From assembly GCF_900177625.1 (NCBI RefSeq), contig NZ_FXAU01000001.1, positions 922,644 through 986,643 of the forward strand: a stretch of 64,000 nt of DNA. The letters are read 5' to 3'. Position 1 is the stretch's first letter; the number at the start of each line of letters is the position of its first letter. Below the pieces are notes generated by a model. It was not told where the DNA came from, searched no databases, and saw only the letters and a program-made list of their open reading frames with translations. The DNA comes from Sphingobacterium psychroaquaticum (GTDB lineage Bacteria > Bacteroidota > Bacteroidia > Sphingobacteriales > Sphingobacteriaceae). Shown piece by piece: positions 54,915-63,920 of this stretch. The translations under genes and the position numbers were made by a program.

Positions 54915-55460
54915 ATGAAAGAAAACAAACTATTTGTGATTACTGGTGGGCCTGGGGTAGGGAAAACTACATTGCTGAAAGCTCTTGAAAATAAAGGTTT
55001 CATTGCTGTTCCGGAAGATGCAAGGCAAATTATTAAAGAACAAATGCTGGGAGACGGAGAAGGATTGCCGTGGAAAAACAAGGCCTATTATTCGGTGTTA
55101 ATGTTAAAGGCTTCTTTAGAAACCTATCATCGTATTGTACGCGATGAACATTCTGAAATTGTTTTTTTCGATAGAGGGATTTTGGACACTGTCTGTTACA
55201 TGAATATGGAAAATATCCCTATTGCAGAAGAGTTGATTACGTTAGTTAAGTCATGTCCTTACCATAGCAAAGTATTTATGCTTCCACCTTGGGAAGATAT
55301 TTATGAGACAGACACGGAAAGGAAACAAACGTGGGAAGAAGCGATTTATACCTTTGAAAAAATGAAAGAAACCTATTTGGAATATGGATACGAAATAATT
55401 GAAGTTCCTAAAGGCAATGTGGAGGAGCGATGTGATTTTGTGCTGCGTAATATTGGATAA
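54915..55460 (+). CDS. P-loop ATPase/kinase-like protein (AAA_28 family)
   Basis: A 181-residue protein with Walker A TGGPGVGKTT (residues 9-18), a DR-type Walker B (VFFDRGILDT near 80-90) and a C-terminal KMKETYLEYGYEIIEVP. Resembles AAA_28 proteins and small nucleotide or nicotinamide-riboside kinases. Substrate unknown. It lies just before the second tRNA cassette and ends at the hairpin shared with it. Confidence 0.85.
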   Translation: MKENKLFVITGGPGVGKTTLLKALENKGFIAVPEDARQIIKEQMLGDGEGLPWKNKAYYSVLMLKASLETYHRIVRDEHSEIVFFDRGILDTVCYMNMENIPIAEELITLVKSCPYHSKVFMLPPWEDIYETDTERKQTWEEAIYTFEKMKETYLEYGYEIIEVPKGNVEERCDFVLRNIG

Positions 55461-55502
55461 TTTTTCTTTTTGATGATCTGTTTTTTTCTCCAAAACAGAA
55501 AG

Positions 55503-55535
55503 ACCGTTCCTATTTAAAATAGAAACGGTTTTTTT
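55503..55535. terminator. Terminator between AAA gene and tRNA cassette 2
   Basis: ACCGTTCCTAT pairs with ATAGAAACGGT, then a T run on plus. Related to, but diverged from, the hairpin at 46087-46116. Confidence 0.8.
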
Positions 55536-55538
55536 ACG

Positions 55539-55623
55539 TACCTAGGGCGGGAATCGAACCCGCACTCCCTTAACGGGAACAGGATTTTAAGTCCTGCGTG
55601 TCTACCAGTTCCACCACCTAGGC
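55539..55623 (-). tRNA. tRNA-Leu (anticodon TAA), copy 2
   Basis: Sequence identical to the tRNA at 46124-46208. Confidence 0.95.
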
Positions 55624-55628
55624 AACTG

Positions 55629-55701
55629 AGCGAAAGACGAGATTCGAACTCGCGACCCCAACCTTGGCAAGGTTGTGCTCTACCAACTGAGCTACTTTCG
55701 C
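55629..55701 (-). tRNA. tRNA-Gly (anticodon GCC), copy 2
   Basis: Sequence identical to the tRNA at 46214-46286; first in its transcript. Confidence 0.95.
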
Positions 55702-55712
55702 TTGACGTGCTG

Positions 55713-55743
55713 CAAATATAGAAGAAATCTAGTTTACCTCAAA
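55713..55743 (-). promoter_or_regulatory. Promoter of tRNA cassette 2
   Basis: On minus: TTTG (55740-55743), 19 nt, TATATTTG (55713-55720): perfect -33/-7 consensus 11 nt before tRNA-Gly. Confidence 0.8.
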
Positions 55744-55758
55744 ATAAAATATGCGTTT

Positions 55759-55787
55759 AAAGCGCTAGATTACCATTCTAGCGCTTT
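55759..55787. terminator. Hairpin downstream of the beta-barrel gene
   Basis: AAAGCGCTAGA pairs with TCTAGCGCTTT. Lies after the minus-strand gene at 55828; only a short T tract on minus. Confidence 0.5.
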
Positions 55788-55827
55788 TAGGTGCTGTTTT
55801 ACAGCGAATTATTTTTTGTTTATTTTT

Positions 55828-56565
55828 TTAAAAAGTGAAGCCAGTGGACAGCTTATAGAAGGAGTCCTTGGCTTGTAGGCCATTTTTTACCTCCGGACCC
55901 GCGGAAAGGCGCAAGAAACCTACAATCTTCGGAACATTTAGCTGGATATATGGGCCCAGCCACTGGTAGTAGTCTAATTTTCCGCCGATATCATCCTTCG
56001 TTCTTTTGAGATGTTCAAAATGAGCACCGAAAGAAAAAGACGTACTTACTTTATAGCCGGCATTAGCCCAATAATGTAGATATGCTAACGTTGATCCATT
56101 TGCGGGGGCTTCATTGCGCAATGGAGCATAATAGCCAACATATACTTCACTTTCTAATTTAGGTACATCGACATTAAAAAATAGATTCGGCACGATGCCG
56201 TCTCCCGCAATACCGCCCAGCTGACCATCAGCAGCACCTTTGGAGAGTAGGTTTCCAAAGGTAAATCCAAGGTTAGGGTTTAAGGTAATCCCTTCCGCTA
56301 GGTACAAATTAACGCCACCACCAAACTCGGTCCAGTTGCCCCAAGCGGCACCAGTGCCTCCGCTCCAGAACACACCATAAGCAGAGACGCCAATTTTGTC
56401 GTTTAGTTTATATTCTACCGTTACATTGGGGGCAAAACCGAAAAATTGGTCGCTGGTTAGTCCTATACTATAGGATGTTTTGTCTTCTTGGGAAAAAGAA
56501 AAGTTAAAACTAATTGTTAATGCGAAAATCATAACGATTTTCAGTGTTTGTAGATTTTTTTTCAT
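55828..56565 (-). CDS. outer-membrane beta-barrel protein of unknown function
   Basis: A 245-residue protein with signal peptide ending near FSFSQ. The rest alternates short amphipathic strands and turns (SIGLTSDQFFGFAPNVTVEYKL, YVGYYAPLRN, HYWANAGYKVSTSFSFGAHFE) and ends in STGFTF, the C-terminal aromatic signal of outer-membrane barrels. No functional family recognised. A TACATTTG -7 box lies upstream at 56597-56604. recX lies 80 bp upstream in the same direction. Confidence 0.75.
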   Translation of the reverse strand: MKKNLQTLKIVMIFALTISFNFSFSQEDKTSYSIGLTSDQFFGFAPNVTVEYKLNDKIGVSAYGVFWSGGTGAAWGNWTEFGGGVNLYLAEGITLNPNLGFTFGNLLSKGAADGQLGGIAGDGIVPNLFFNVDVPKLESEVYVGYYAPLRNEAPANGSTLAYLHYWANAGYKVSTSFSFGAHFEHLKRTKDDIGGKLDYYQWLGPYIQLNVPKIVGFLRLSAGPEVKNGLQAKDSFYKLSTGFTF

Positions 56566-56596
56566 AAAATTTAACTTTTATTGGTTGATTAATAAT

Positions 56597-56604
56597 CAAA
56601 TGTA
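56597..56604 (-). promoter_or_regulatory. -7 box (TACATTTG) of the beta-barrel gene
   Basis: Exact TAnnTTTG match on minus, 32 nt before the start codon; -33 not evident. Confidence 0.45.
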
Positions 56605-56644
56605 GTTAAATGGTATGAAATAAATAATTTATTTTTCTTTTTTA

Positions 56645-57136
56645 TTAGTATTTTTTCAATATATCTGTTGTTTTGTTAAAAATTAAGTCACTCTCAAAGC
56701 CTTTTGATTGTAAAAATCGTATAAGTTTTGATTTTTGTGCTATGTTTTTTGGCTCTCCATCTGTTTTTATCTTCTTTTTTATTGTTTCTGTTAATTTTTC
56801 TTGATATTCCTCTTGTGTTATGTGGCTTAATGCTGTTTTTATGATTTTTTCTGACACATTTTTATGTTTTAAGCCTTGTTTGATCTTAATTTTACCCCAG
56901 CCTTTCATTCTAAACTTGCCGGAAACATAGGCGATAGCAAATCGCTCTTCATTTAAAAAATTATCGACGATTAGTTCTGAAATAATCTCCTCCACCTCAT
57001 CCGCATGTAATCCCCATTCATAAAGCTTGTCGCGCAATTCCTGCTGTGCACGCTCTTGGTATGCACAAAAGGCTTCCGCTTTCAGCTTTGCCTGTGATCG
57101 GCTAAATGTTTTTTTATGTCTCTCTCCGTATTCCAT
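56645..57136 (-). CDS. recX: regulatory protein RecX
   Basis: A 163-residue RecA modulator, all helical, with RecX three-helix repeats: AQQELRDKLYEWGLHADEVEEII, LIVDNFLNEERFAIAYVSGKF and WGKIKIKQGLKHKNVSEKII. RecX inhibits RecA filaments. recA is not in the window. Lysine-rich, AT-rich C-terminus. Divergent from murF-alr. Confidence 0.9.
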   Translation of the reverse strand: MEYGERHKKTFSRSQAKLKAEAFCAYQERAQQELRDKLYEWGLHADEVEEIISELIVDNFLNEERFAIAYVSGKFRMKGWGKIKIKQGLKHKNVSEKIIKTALSHITQEEYQEKLTETIKKKIKTDGEPKNIAQKSKLIRFLQSKGFESDLIFNKTTDILKKY

Positions 57137-57209
57137 CCCGTAATTGTTTAAAACTTATTAAGCTATTTATTGAAAAAATGATGAACTTCGTTTACAAGAA
57201 CAAATCCTT

Positions 57210-59645
57210 ATGTACACTATAGATGTCGTGGAGCAGATCCTCGAACCGAAGCAGCTAATTCTTGCTAACAAAGATAGTATTATTACACACTTGGTTTACG
57301 ATAGCCGTAAAGTTATTGATCCAGTGGGAAGCATTTTCTTTGCTTTGCAAGCTGTACGTGACGGACATCGCTTTATAGGCGATGCATATGCTAAAGGGGT
57401 TCGCAATTTTGTTATTTCCGAAACCTCTTGGGTAGGCAATAAATACAGCGAGGCTAATTTCTTTGTTGTCGATAATGTGCTAGGAGCGATGCAAAAGCTG
57501 GCCGCGCACGTGCGTTCGAAATTTACGAAGCCAGTAATAGGTATTACAGGAAGTAATGGTAAAACTGTCGTAAAGGAGTGGTTGACGGAGTTGCTGGGGG
57601 TCGACAAAAAAATATATCAAAGTCCGAAAAGCTATAACTCACAATTGGGTGTAGCGCTTGCTTTGTGGGATTTGAATGATGACTACGATTATGCAATCAT
57701 TGAGGCGGGAATTAGCCTGCCTAATGAAATGGACAACCAACAGGTCATGATTCGCCCAGACATTGGTGTCTTGACTAATATTGGACAGGCGCATGCCAGT
57801 GGCTTTTCTTCCAAAGAAGAGAAGGCCAGAGAGAAGGTAAAGCTCTTTAGTGCCAGTAAGGTTGTTATCTCTCCGGGGAAATATAACATACGCGATTTTT
57901 TGAACCCTAACGTGGCTAATTTTACTTTTGGCTATGAGATGGACGATATTGTTCAGTTATCGTCCGTGCAAGAGCATAAAGAGCTCGGCCAAACTTGGGT
58001 CACTATTTCATTCCAGCAACAGCAGGGCATTGTTTATATTCCGTTTACGGATCGTGCTTCGATTGAGAATGCATTGATTTGCGTGACGACATTATTGTAT
58101 CTGGGGTATCCGATTGCGGATATTACTGCACGCATAGCAAAGCTCAAACCTCTTGAAATGCGGTTGCAGCTTCGCAAAGGGAAAAATAATTGCTCGATCA
58201 TAGATGATTCCTATTCCAACGACCTGGCATCTTTACAAATCGCTTTAGATTTCCTCAACCAGCAACAGCAGCACGAGAAACGTACGCTGATACTTTCTGA
58301 AATGGAAGGAATGGGAGCGAAGGTTAAAGAAAAACTTACGAAGGTATTGCGGGGGCAATCGCTGTACCGTCTAATTTTGGTCGGGGAAGATCTGGAATTC
58401 TTGGAGGGTGCCGTACAAACGGATGTTCTTCTGTATGCATCTACGGCGGACTTAATCGCAGGATTGGATGCGTTGGGGTTTGCAGATGAATCTATTTTAG
58501 TGAAAGGGAGTCGAGCCTTCCATCTGGAAGATGTGAGTCAACTTCTCGCTGCAAAGACGCATGAAACCGTACTTGAAATAAATTTACATGCCATTGAGCA
58601 TAACTTGAAACAATATCGATCACTATTGCCTCCGGAAGTTAAGCTGATGGCCATGGTGAAGGCTTTTTCGTACGGTAGCGGCAGTTTTGAGGTGGCCAAT
58701 TTGCTCCAGTTTAATAAGGTCGATTATCTTACTGTCGCTTTTGCTGATGAAGGGGTGGAGTTACGGCAAAACGGTATCGAGCTGCCTATAATGGTGTTAA
58801 GTCCCGATGAACAGGCTTTTGAGGCTGTCGTTGCTAATCGGTTGGAACCCGAGATTTATAGCTTCCGGATTTTGCGGGCTTTCGTAGATTTTCTGAAAAC
58901 AAAAAAGGTAAGTAGTTATCCGATCCATATCAAAATTGATACGGGTATGCACCGGTTGGGTTTCTTGCCGACGGAGCTCCCCGAAGTAATCGCTGTACTA
59001 AGCGTCGTTAGTGAAGTTCGTGTGGCTAGCGTTTTCTCGCACTTGGTTGCTTCTGGCGATTCCAATCAGGACACCTTCACGCGGCAACAGATAGAACTGT
59101 TGAATGCGGGGGCTGATTTGTTGCAAGCAGAATTAAAGTATCCCTTTATGCGACACATCGCTAATACCTCAGCAATAATTAGATGGCCTTCTGCGTATTT
59201 GGATATGGTTCGTTTAGGCATTGGGCTCTATGGCATGGATTTGGATCAAGCTACATTGGATCTGGAGACAGTGGGGCAACTTAAGACAACGATAACGCAG
59301 ATCAAAGAACTGGAGGCTGGGGAGACGATTGGTTACGATCGAAAAGGGGTATTGCATCGTAAGAGCCGTATCGCAACGGTAAAGATTGGTTACGCTGACG
59401 GCTATAACCGCAGGTTTGGAAATGGGGTCGGTGAGATGATGATTAACGGTCAGCTTGTCCCTACAATCGGGAATATATGTATGGATATGTGCATGCTCGA
59501 TGTGACGGATGTGTCTGTTTTTGAAGAAGAAGAGGTCTTGGTGTTTCCCGATTTAGGAAAAGCCGCTTCGGTCATTGGAACGATCCCCTACGAATTGTTG
59601 GTTGGTATTTCATCACGAGTAAAAAGAGTGTATTTTTACGAATAA
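57210..59645 (+). CDS. murF-alr: bifunctional MurF / alanine racemase
   Basis: An 811-residue fusion. Residues 1 to about 445 are MurF, adding D-Ala-D-Ala to UDP-MurNAc-tripeptide (P-loop GITGSNGKT near 111-119; SYNSQLGVALALWDL; SNDLASLQIALDFL). Residues about 455-811 are a PLP alanine racemase (VKAFSYGSG with the PLP Lys near 484; HIKIDTGMHRLGF; MVRLGIGLYG; NICMDMCMLDV). Joining supply of D-Ala and its use is a known arrangement in Bacteroidota. Upstream of the DUF502 gene, 16 bp apart. Confidence 0.95.
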   Translation: MYTIDVVEQILEPKQLILANKDSIITHLVYDSRKVIDPVGSIFFALQAVRDGHRFIGDAYAKGVRNFVISETSWVGNKYSEANFFVVDNVLGAMQKLAAHVRSKFTKPVIGITGSNGKTVVKEWLTELLGVDKKIYQSPKSYNSQLGVALALWDLNDDYDYAIIEAGISLPNEMDNQQVMIRPDIGVLTNIGQAHASGFSSKEEKAREKVKLFSASKVVISPGKYNIRDFLNPNVANFTFGYEMDDIVQLSSVQEHKELGQTWVTISFQQQQGIVYIPFTDRASIENALICVTTLLYLGYPIADITARIAKLKPLEMRLQLRKGKNNCSIIDDSYSNDLASLQIALDFLNQQQQHEKRTLILSEMEGMGAKVKEKLTKVLRGQSLYRLILVGEDLEFLEGAVQTDVLLYASTADLIAGLDALGFADESILVKGSRAFHLEDVSQLLAAKTHETVLEINLHAIEHNLKQYRSLLPPEVKLMAMVKAFSYGSGSFEVANLLQFNKVDYLTVAFADEGVELRQNGIELPIMVLSPDEQAFEAVVANRLEPEIYSFRILRAFVDFLKTKKVSSYPIHIKIDTGMHRLGFLPTELPEVIAVLSVVSEVRVASVFSHLVASGDSNQDTFTRQQIELLNAGADLLQAELKYPFMRHIANTSAIIRWPSAYLDMVRLGIGLYGMDLDQATLDLETVGQLKTTITQIKELEAGETIGYDRKGVLHRKSRIATVKIGYADGYNRRFGNGVGEMMINGQLVPTIGNICMDMCMLDVTDVSVFEEEEVLVFPDLGKAASVIGTIPYELLVGISSRVKRVYFYE

Positions 59646-59661
59646 TTTTTTTGAGAAGAAA

Positions 59662-60258
59662 ATGATTAAAAAGGTAGCACAAAAGCTGTTTTATTACTTT
59701 ATCAAGGGAACCTTGGTTGTTGTTCCTGTTGCCGGTGCCATATTTCTCATCGGCTGGATTTTTGCCTCGCTCGATAATGCGCTGAATTTAACGACGCACT
59801 TTCTGCAAGATGAAGAAGGTCATCCGCTTTATATCCCTGGAATTGGAATTTTAACTATTCTGGTGACGCTGATTATCGTAGGAGCTATTTTTACGAACTT
59901 GGTCACGGCGCCTATTCGTGCCTGGTTTCAGCGGACGATCAATAAAATTCCATTGTTTAATACGCTATACTCTTCTATTAAAGATTTTACGGAAGCTTTT
60001 GTGGGGGATGCCAAGAAATTTAATGAACCGGTATTGGTCTTGGTTAACGAAACGGGACTCAAGAAAGTTGGTTTCTTAACGCAACGGGACCTCAGCAAGA
60101 TCGGATTGACTGATGAAGTAGTTGTTTATTTCCCGTATTCTTACTCAGTAGCAGGTCAGGTTGTTGTGGTGAAGGCAATCCATGTGGAGAAATTGAAAAT
60201 GTCGGCTACGGATGCGATGAAGTTGGTCGTTTCTGGTGGGGTAAGCGGAATAGACTAA
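59662..60258 (+). CDS. DUF502 inner-membrane protein
   Basis: A 198-residue protein with two TM helices (GTLVVVPVAGAIFLIGWIF and IPGIGILTILVTLIIVGAIF) and a soluble C-terminus with VGFLTQ and VVYFPYSYSVAGQVVVV, the DUF502 signature. Function unknown. Its stop codon overlaps the next start (TAATG at 60256-60260), so translation of the following LytS-like protein is probably coupled. Probably in the murF-alr transcript. Confidence 0.88.
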   Translation: MIKKVAQKLFYYFIKGTLVVVPVAGAIFLIGWIFASLDNALNLTTHFLQDEEGHPLYIPGIGILTILVTLIIVGAIFTNLVTAPIRAWFQRTINKIPLFNTLYSSIKDFTEAFVGDAKKFNEPVLVLVNETGLKKVGFLTQRDLSKIGLTDEVVVYFPYSYSVAGQVVVVKAIHVEKLKMSATDAMKLVVSGGVSGID

Positions 60259-60866
60259 TGGCAAATTTCTTGGATCGTTTATGGCGGAAGGATAAGGAGG
60301 AAGGGGTAGATCAAGCGCTGGAGTATGGTGCTGCCTTGTCTTTTAAGTGCTGCCAGGTGGAAGACAACTTGATGCGACTTTTTTTTGCTTGTGATAGCAG
60401 GTCGACGGCTAATGATACCGAGTTGTTACAGTATATGCAGCAGGTTTCACTGCTCCATAGGGATGAAAAACATGCGGTTCAGGATGAAGTTTCTCTGCTG
60501 AAGGTATACCTTCGTTTAATTCAGCATGTTGCTGATGAAGAAGTGTATATAGAATTTGAAGAGTTGATTGATAACAAGGGGTTGGAAGTTCCCGCGCTGC
60601 TTTTGTTTCCGCTGGTTATAAACGCAATTCAATACGGCTATAACCGTATGGCGGAACGTCCGGTAAAGATTAAGGTAAAGACGCTGGGTGAGTCGCTTCA
60701 GTTGGAAGTAAGCAATCGTGCCAACCACCGGTTGACCTCGCAAGAGCATACGGAAACAATTGATCTTTTAAAGGCACGGCTGACCTACTTTTACCCGCAA
60801 GGGTATAGCCTTATTTGTAACAGCAACAGCGCCACCTTTAAGGCGACGCTGTTGATTAAGTTGTAA
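60258..60866 (+). CDS. degenerate LytS-type histidine-kinase-like protein, no sensor or phospho-His
   Basis: A 202-residue cytosolic protein. Residues about 70-135 match LytS/YehU-type kinases: LHRDEKHAVQDEVSLLKVYLRLIQ, then EVPALLLFPLVINAIQYGYNRM, the N-box analog. The phospho-acceptor His motif preceding it is replaced by FKCCQVEDNLMRLFF, and the glycine-rich ATP lid is NRANHRLTSQEHTETIDL with no GxG. It therefore seems unable to autophosphorylate. No membrane sensor and no LytTR partner nearby. Possibly a scaffold or a phosphotransfer relic; translationally coupled to DUF502. Confidence 0.7.
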   Translation: MANFLDRLWRKDKEEGVDQALEYGAALSFKCCQVEDNLMRLFFACDSRSTANDTELLQYMQQVSLLHRDEKHAVQDEVSLLKVYLRLIQHVADEEVYIEFEELIDNKGLEVPALLLFPLVINAIQYGYNRMAERPVKIKVKTLGESLQLEVSNRANHRLTSQEHTETIDLLKARLTYFYPQGYSLICNSNSATFKATLLIKL

Positions 60867-60882
60867 ACTGTTATTGAAGATA

Positions 60883-62106
60883 TTAGATCCCCAATTCTAC
60901 TTGGAAAGTTCCTCCCCAAGAATTTCGTTGGAAATTATTGCCAAAATCACCGTTCTTAACGGTGTAATTCGCATTTAGCTGAAACTTCAAGCGGTGTGCT
61001 TTTAAATATTTTGTCAATCCGACTTCCATCAGGTCGATCTGATCCTCATAAGACCTGATCTGTTGGTGTGGCTTTAGGTAGGTATATCGAGCCGCTACTT
61101 CATAACCTTTATTCAGCAAATAGGATGTTTGCTGGTTTATCCCCCAACCCTTGAAAGCATAGGCCTCTTCGGGATCTGAGCCATCGTGTTGATTGAGCTG
61201 GTCATCCACTGTATTTAAAGGATTCGCAACATCTCTGCGCATATACTCAGCTTGGTAAGCAAAACCCATGTATTTAAATATCATATCCGCAAAAGACGTC
61301 TTGAGTGTAAATGGGTTTTCAACGAAACGTCCCGTTTGTCCGCCTTCACGTGTGGTATTATCGTTGTAACTATATCCACCGCCGATTGAAATTTTTGGGC
61401 GCTCTTCGCGCTCAATATCACCTTCCGAATAGTCACCACCATTTGTAAACTGTCCCAGTGGCAGAAACTCTATACGTCCAGTATAAGCTAATCCTTTATC
61501 GGTAGACTGTACCGGACGCCCTTCGCCCGTAGAGATAGCCGCCTTGGCGTTGAATGGCATGTTGCCTATTTTCTTACTTAGGTTCAAGCTAAAACCGAAG
61601 TCCCGATCAAGGGTAAAGTTGGTGTTGACTAATGAACGGTCTGCAAACTGTAATTGCCCGGATGAGTTAACACGCTGACGGTTTCCAGGAAGTTTGTTTT
61701 GTCCAAATGATATGTAAAAATCATCACTGAAGTTATAGAAAAGCACCGCATCGCGAACGATATTGGCGACTCCGGTATCATCGAAATCTTGGTCCGACCG
61801 TGTAAAAGCAAGCTGTACGGAATAGGAGATCCGAGGGGTGTAGATGTACCCATCCATCCGCATGCGCAAACGGCGGATACGCGCATCAAATTTACCGTTA
61901 TCCTCGCCATCGAGCACGTTGTTAAATCCTAATCTGTTTTGCATACGGAATCTAAAGTTCGTATAGAACAAAGAATCTTTACTGGTGAACTGTATGCCTT
62001 TGAAATTTAGGATGGTTGCTCGGTCGTCTCGCTCTTGGGCAAAACTTGCTGTGGTTAGGGTGGAGCAGCTCAAGGCGGCAAGAAATATCTGTAACTTTAT
62101 TTTCAT
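60883..62106 (-). CDS. porin of the phosphate-selective porin O/P family
   Basis: A 407-residue outer-membrane protein starting at ATG 62106 (MKIKLQIFLAALSC), which gives a signal peptide ending at SFAQ; the longer frame to 62193 adds 29 residues and overlaps the promoter. The barrel has alternating strands (FRFRMQNRLGFNN, RIRRLRMRMDGYIY, DFYISFGQNKLPGNRQR) and ends QVELGI. The family includes OprP/OprO, but the anion or other substrate is not evident. It has its own consensus promoter. Confidence 0.88.
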   Translation of the reverse strand: MKIKLQIFLAALSCSTLTTASFAQERDDRATILNFKGIQFTSKDSLFYTNFRFRMQNRLGFNNVLDGEDNGKFDARIRRLRMRMDGYIYTPRISYSVQLAFTRSDQDFDDTGVANIVRDAVLFYNFSDDFYISFGQNKLPGNRQRVNSSGQLQFADRSLVNTNFTLDRDFGFSLNLSKKIGNMPFNAKAAISTGEGRPVQSTDKGLAYTGRIEFLPLGQFTNGGDYSEGDIEREERPKISIGGGYSYNDNTTREGGQTGRFVENPFTLKTSFADMIFKYMGFAYQAEYMRRDVANPLNTVDDQLNQHDGSDPEEAYAFKGWGINQQTSYLLNKGYEVAARYTYLKPHQQIRSYEDQIDLMEVGLTKYLKAHRLKFQLNANYTVKNGDFGNNFQRNSWGGTFQVELGI

Positions 62107-62145
62107 GTCGTGTTTATACGCGCTTAGTCGGTTTTTTACCGAATG

Positions 62146-62176
62146 CAAACATAAATAAATTAGTAGAGAGTACAAA
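62146..62176 (-). promoter_or_regulatory. Promoter of the porin gene
   Basis: On minus: TTTG (62173-62176), 19 nt, TATGTTTG (62146-62153): perfect -33/-7 pair, 39 nt before the ATG at 62106, which supports that start. Confidence 0.8.
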
Positions 62177-62210
62177 GAAGTGAGCCCTTTCAAAATTTTG
62201 CTAAAAATCT

Positions 62211-62218
62211 TATCTTTG
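62211..62218 (+). promoter_or_regulatory. -7 box (TATCTTTG) directly before dinB
   Basis: Exact -7 match. The ATG of dinB is only 7 nt further, so the transcript may be leaderless. At 19 nt upstream the -33 reads TTTC. Confidence 0.5.
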
Positions 62219-62225
62219 TTTGTCG

Positions 62226-63308
62226 ATGGAAGTCAAGCGGAAAATAATACACATAGATATGGATGCCTTTTATGCATCGGTAGATCAACGTGACTTCCCC
62301 GAGTTGCGCGGCAAACCTATTGCCGTTGGCGGATCGCCGGATGGGCGCGGTGTCGTTGCTACGGCCAGCTATGAAGCACGGCGGTTTGGTGTGCGTTCGG
62401 CTATGCCTTCCAGGCAAGCACTGCAACTGTGCCCTGATATAATCTTTACTGTGCCGCGCTTTGATGCATATAAGGAAGTATCCCTACATATACGGAGCAT
62501 CTTTAAACGTTATACGGATTTGATAGAACCGCTATCCCTGGATGAGGCCTATCTCGATGTCACGGAGGACAAGCTTGGGATAGGTTCGGCCATCGATATC
62601 GCAAAAGCCATTAAGGATGCTATTTATAATGAACTCGACCTCACCGCTTCAGCCGGAGTTTCTGTAAATAAGTTTGTTGCCAAAATTGCATCAGATTACC
62701 AAAAACCCAATGGTCTAACATTTATAGGGCCATCTAAAGTGCTTCCTTTTTTGGAGCAACTACCCATAGAAAAGTTTTTTGGCGTCGGTAAGGTTACTGC
62801 CCAAAAAATGAAGGGCATGGGTATTCATAACGGTTTTGATCTCAAGCAAATTAGTGAGGAGCAGTTGCGACGGAAATTTGGGAAGTCAGGTGCTTTTCTT
62901 TATCAGATGGTGCGGGGGGAGGACAAGCGTGACGTTAAACCGAATCGCCTTTCGAAGTCTATCGGTATTGAAGATACTTTTGCCGTAGATTTACGTGAGC
63001 CAGAAGATATGATGAAGGAGCTTAATAGCTTGTGCATGAGGTTGGAAAAACGTTTGTCAGGTAAGTCCAAGGAGGGGAGGACCGTTACTTTAAAGATTAA
63101 ATATGCCGACTTTACGTTGGTGACACGCAGTAAGACATTGACCTACTATATCAATACGGCAGAGGATCTTTCTCGCATTATAGGCGAGCTGTTTGCCAAA
63201 GTGGATCTACACGATAGTAAGGTGCGCTTGCTAGGGGTTGCCCTCTCCAATTTCTACGATACAGACCTTGAAAAATACAGCAGCCCCCAGCTGCGTTTGT
63301 TCGAGTAA
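62226..63308 (+). CDS. dinB: DNA polymerase IV (Y-family translesion polymerase)
   Basis: A 360-residue error-prone polymerase. Start ATG 62226 (MEVKRKIIHIDMDAFYASV); a TTG at 62220 is inside the promoter region. Catalytic acids lie in HIDMDAFYASVDQ and SLDEAYLDVT; helix-hairpin-helix region FFGVGKVTAQKMKGMG; little-finger domain from about 240. The C-terminal QLRLFE resembles a beta-clamp-binding motif. Lesion bypass in stressed cells. Confidence 0.95.
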   Translation: MEVKRKIIHIDMDAFYASVDQRDFPELRGKPIAVGGSPDGRGVVATASYEARRFGVRSAMPSRQALQLCPDIIFTVPRFDAYKEVSLHIRSIFKRYTDLIEPLSLDEAYLDVTEDKLGIGSAIDIAKAIKDAIYNELDLTASAGVSVNKFVAKIASDYQKPNGLTFIGPSKVLPFLEQLPIEKFFGVGKVTAQKMKGMGIHNGFDLKQISEEQLRRKFGKSGAFLYQMVRGEDKRDVKPNRLSKSIGIEDTFAVDLREPEDMMKELNSLCMRLEKRLSGKSKEGRTVTLKIKYADFTLVTRSKTLTYYINTAEDLSRIIGELFAKVDLHDSKVRLLGVALSNFYDTDLEKYSSPQLRLFE

Positions 63309-63326
63309 ACTAATCGGTGTAGATGT

Positions 63327-63773
63327 TTATTCACACAACTCCTTAAGGCGTTGCAATGCCTTCGGCCAGGTGCTGTCAAAATAATTTTCAAATTCGGCAT
63401 TTACATCCACTTCAATAGCCACGGTCGTTACCCCATCGTTTTCGGTCAATGTATAGTTCTCAAATAGTCCGACCCATTCCTCGACCATAGGGCCTTCGGT
63501 GATTTCCGTATTCTGATGTATAAGACCAATATATTGGATGGAGATATGTTTATTTGGGGTGTATGCGGCAATCTTTCCGAGCATACCTTCTTTTTCTCCT
63601 TCTTTGTTGTAGCCTATAAATGAAATTTTTTCTCCAAGTTCCCAATGGCCTTCAAAATCGGAAGTAGGATTGAACTCCGCGGTCCATTGCTTATAGGTGG
63701 TTTTGCCGAGCATGGTCTCAAAGACGTGCGCTGCGCTGGCGTCGATTTCGATACTGTAATTTTTTCTTTTCAT
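63327..63773 (-). CDS. SRPBCC-domain protein (AHSA1-like)
   Basis: A 148-residue START-fold protein: SIEIDASAAHVFETMLGKTTYKQWTAEFNPTSDFEG, then the long C-terminal helix FENYFDSTWPKALQRLKEL. AHSA1-like SRPBCC proteins bind hydrophobic ligands or modulate Hsp90-type ATPases; the bacterial ones have no assigned role. Convergent with dinB, standalone. Confidence 0.85.
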   Translation of the reverse strand: MKRKNYSIEIDASAAHVFETMLGKTTYKQWTAEFNPTSDFEGHWELGEKISFIGYNKEGEKEGMLGKIAAYTPNKHISIQYIGLIHQNTEITEGPMVEEWVGLFENYTLTENDGVTTVAIEVDVNAEFENYFDSTWPKALQRLKELCE

Positions 63774-63920
63774 TGTGTCTGGGTTTATGAGGCACTGCCA
63801 TGCTCAAGTCTATGGAAGGCCGGAGCACGGCAGTACGTCTGGTTCTACACCGCTAAGATACGGCGAAGTAGGGAGCCAAGACTTGCCAAATGACAAGAAA
63901 TAAGTTGTAAAGCCGCTTGT

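Larger units (their letters stand above)
55537..55716. repeat. 180-bp direct repeat, copy 2 (tRNA-Leu/tRNA-Gly cassette)
   Basis: Identical to 46122-46301. The copies sit 9415 bp apart in the same orientation, so homologous recombination between them could delete or duplicate the interval. Confidence 0.95.
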
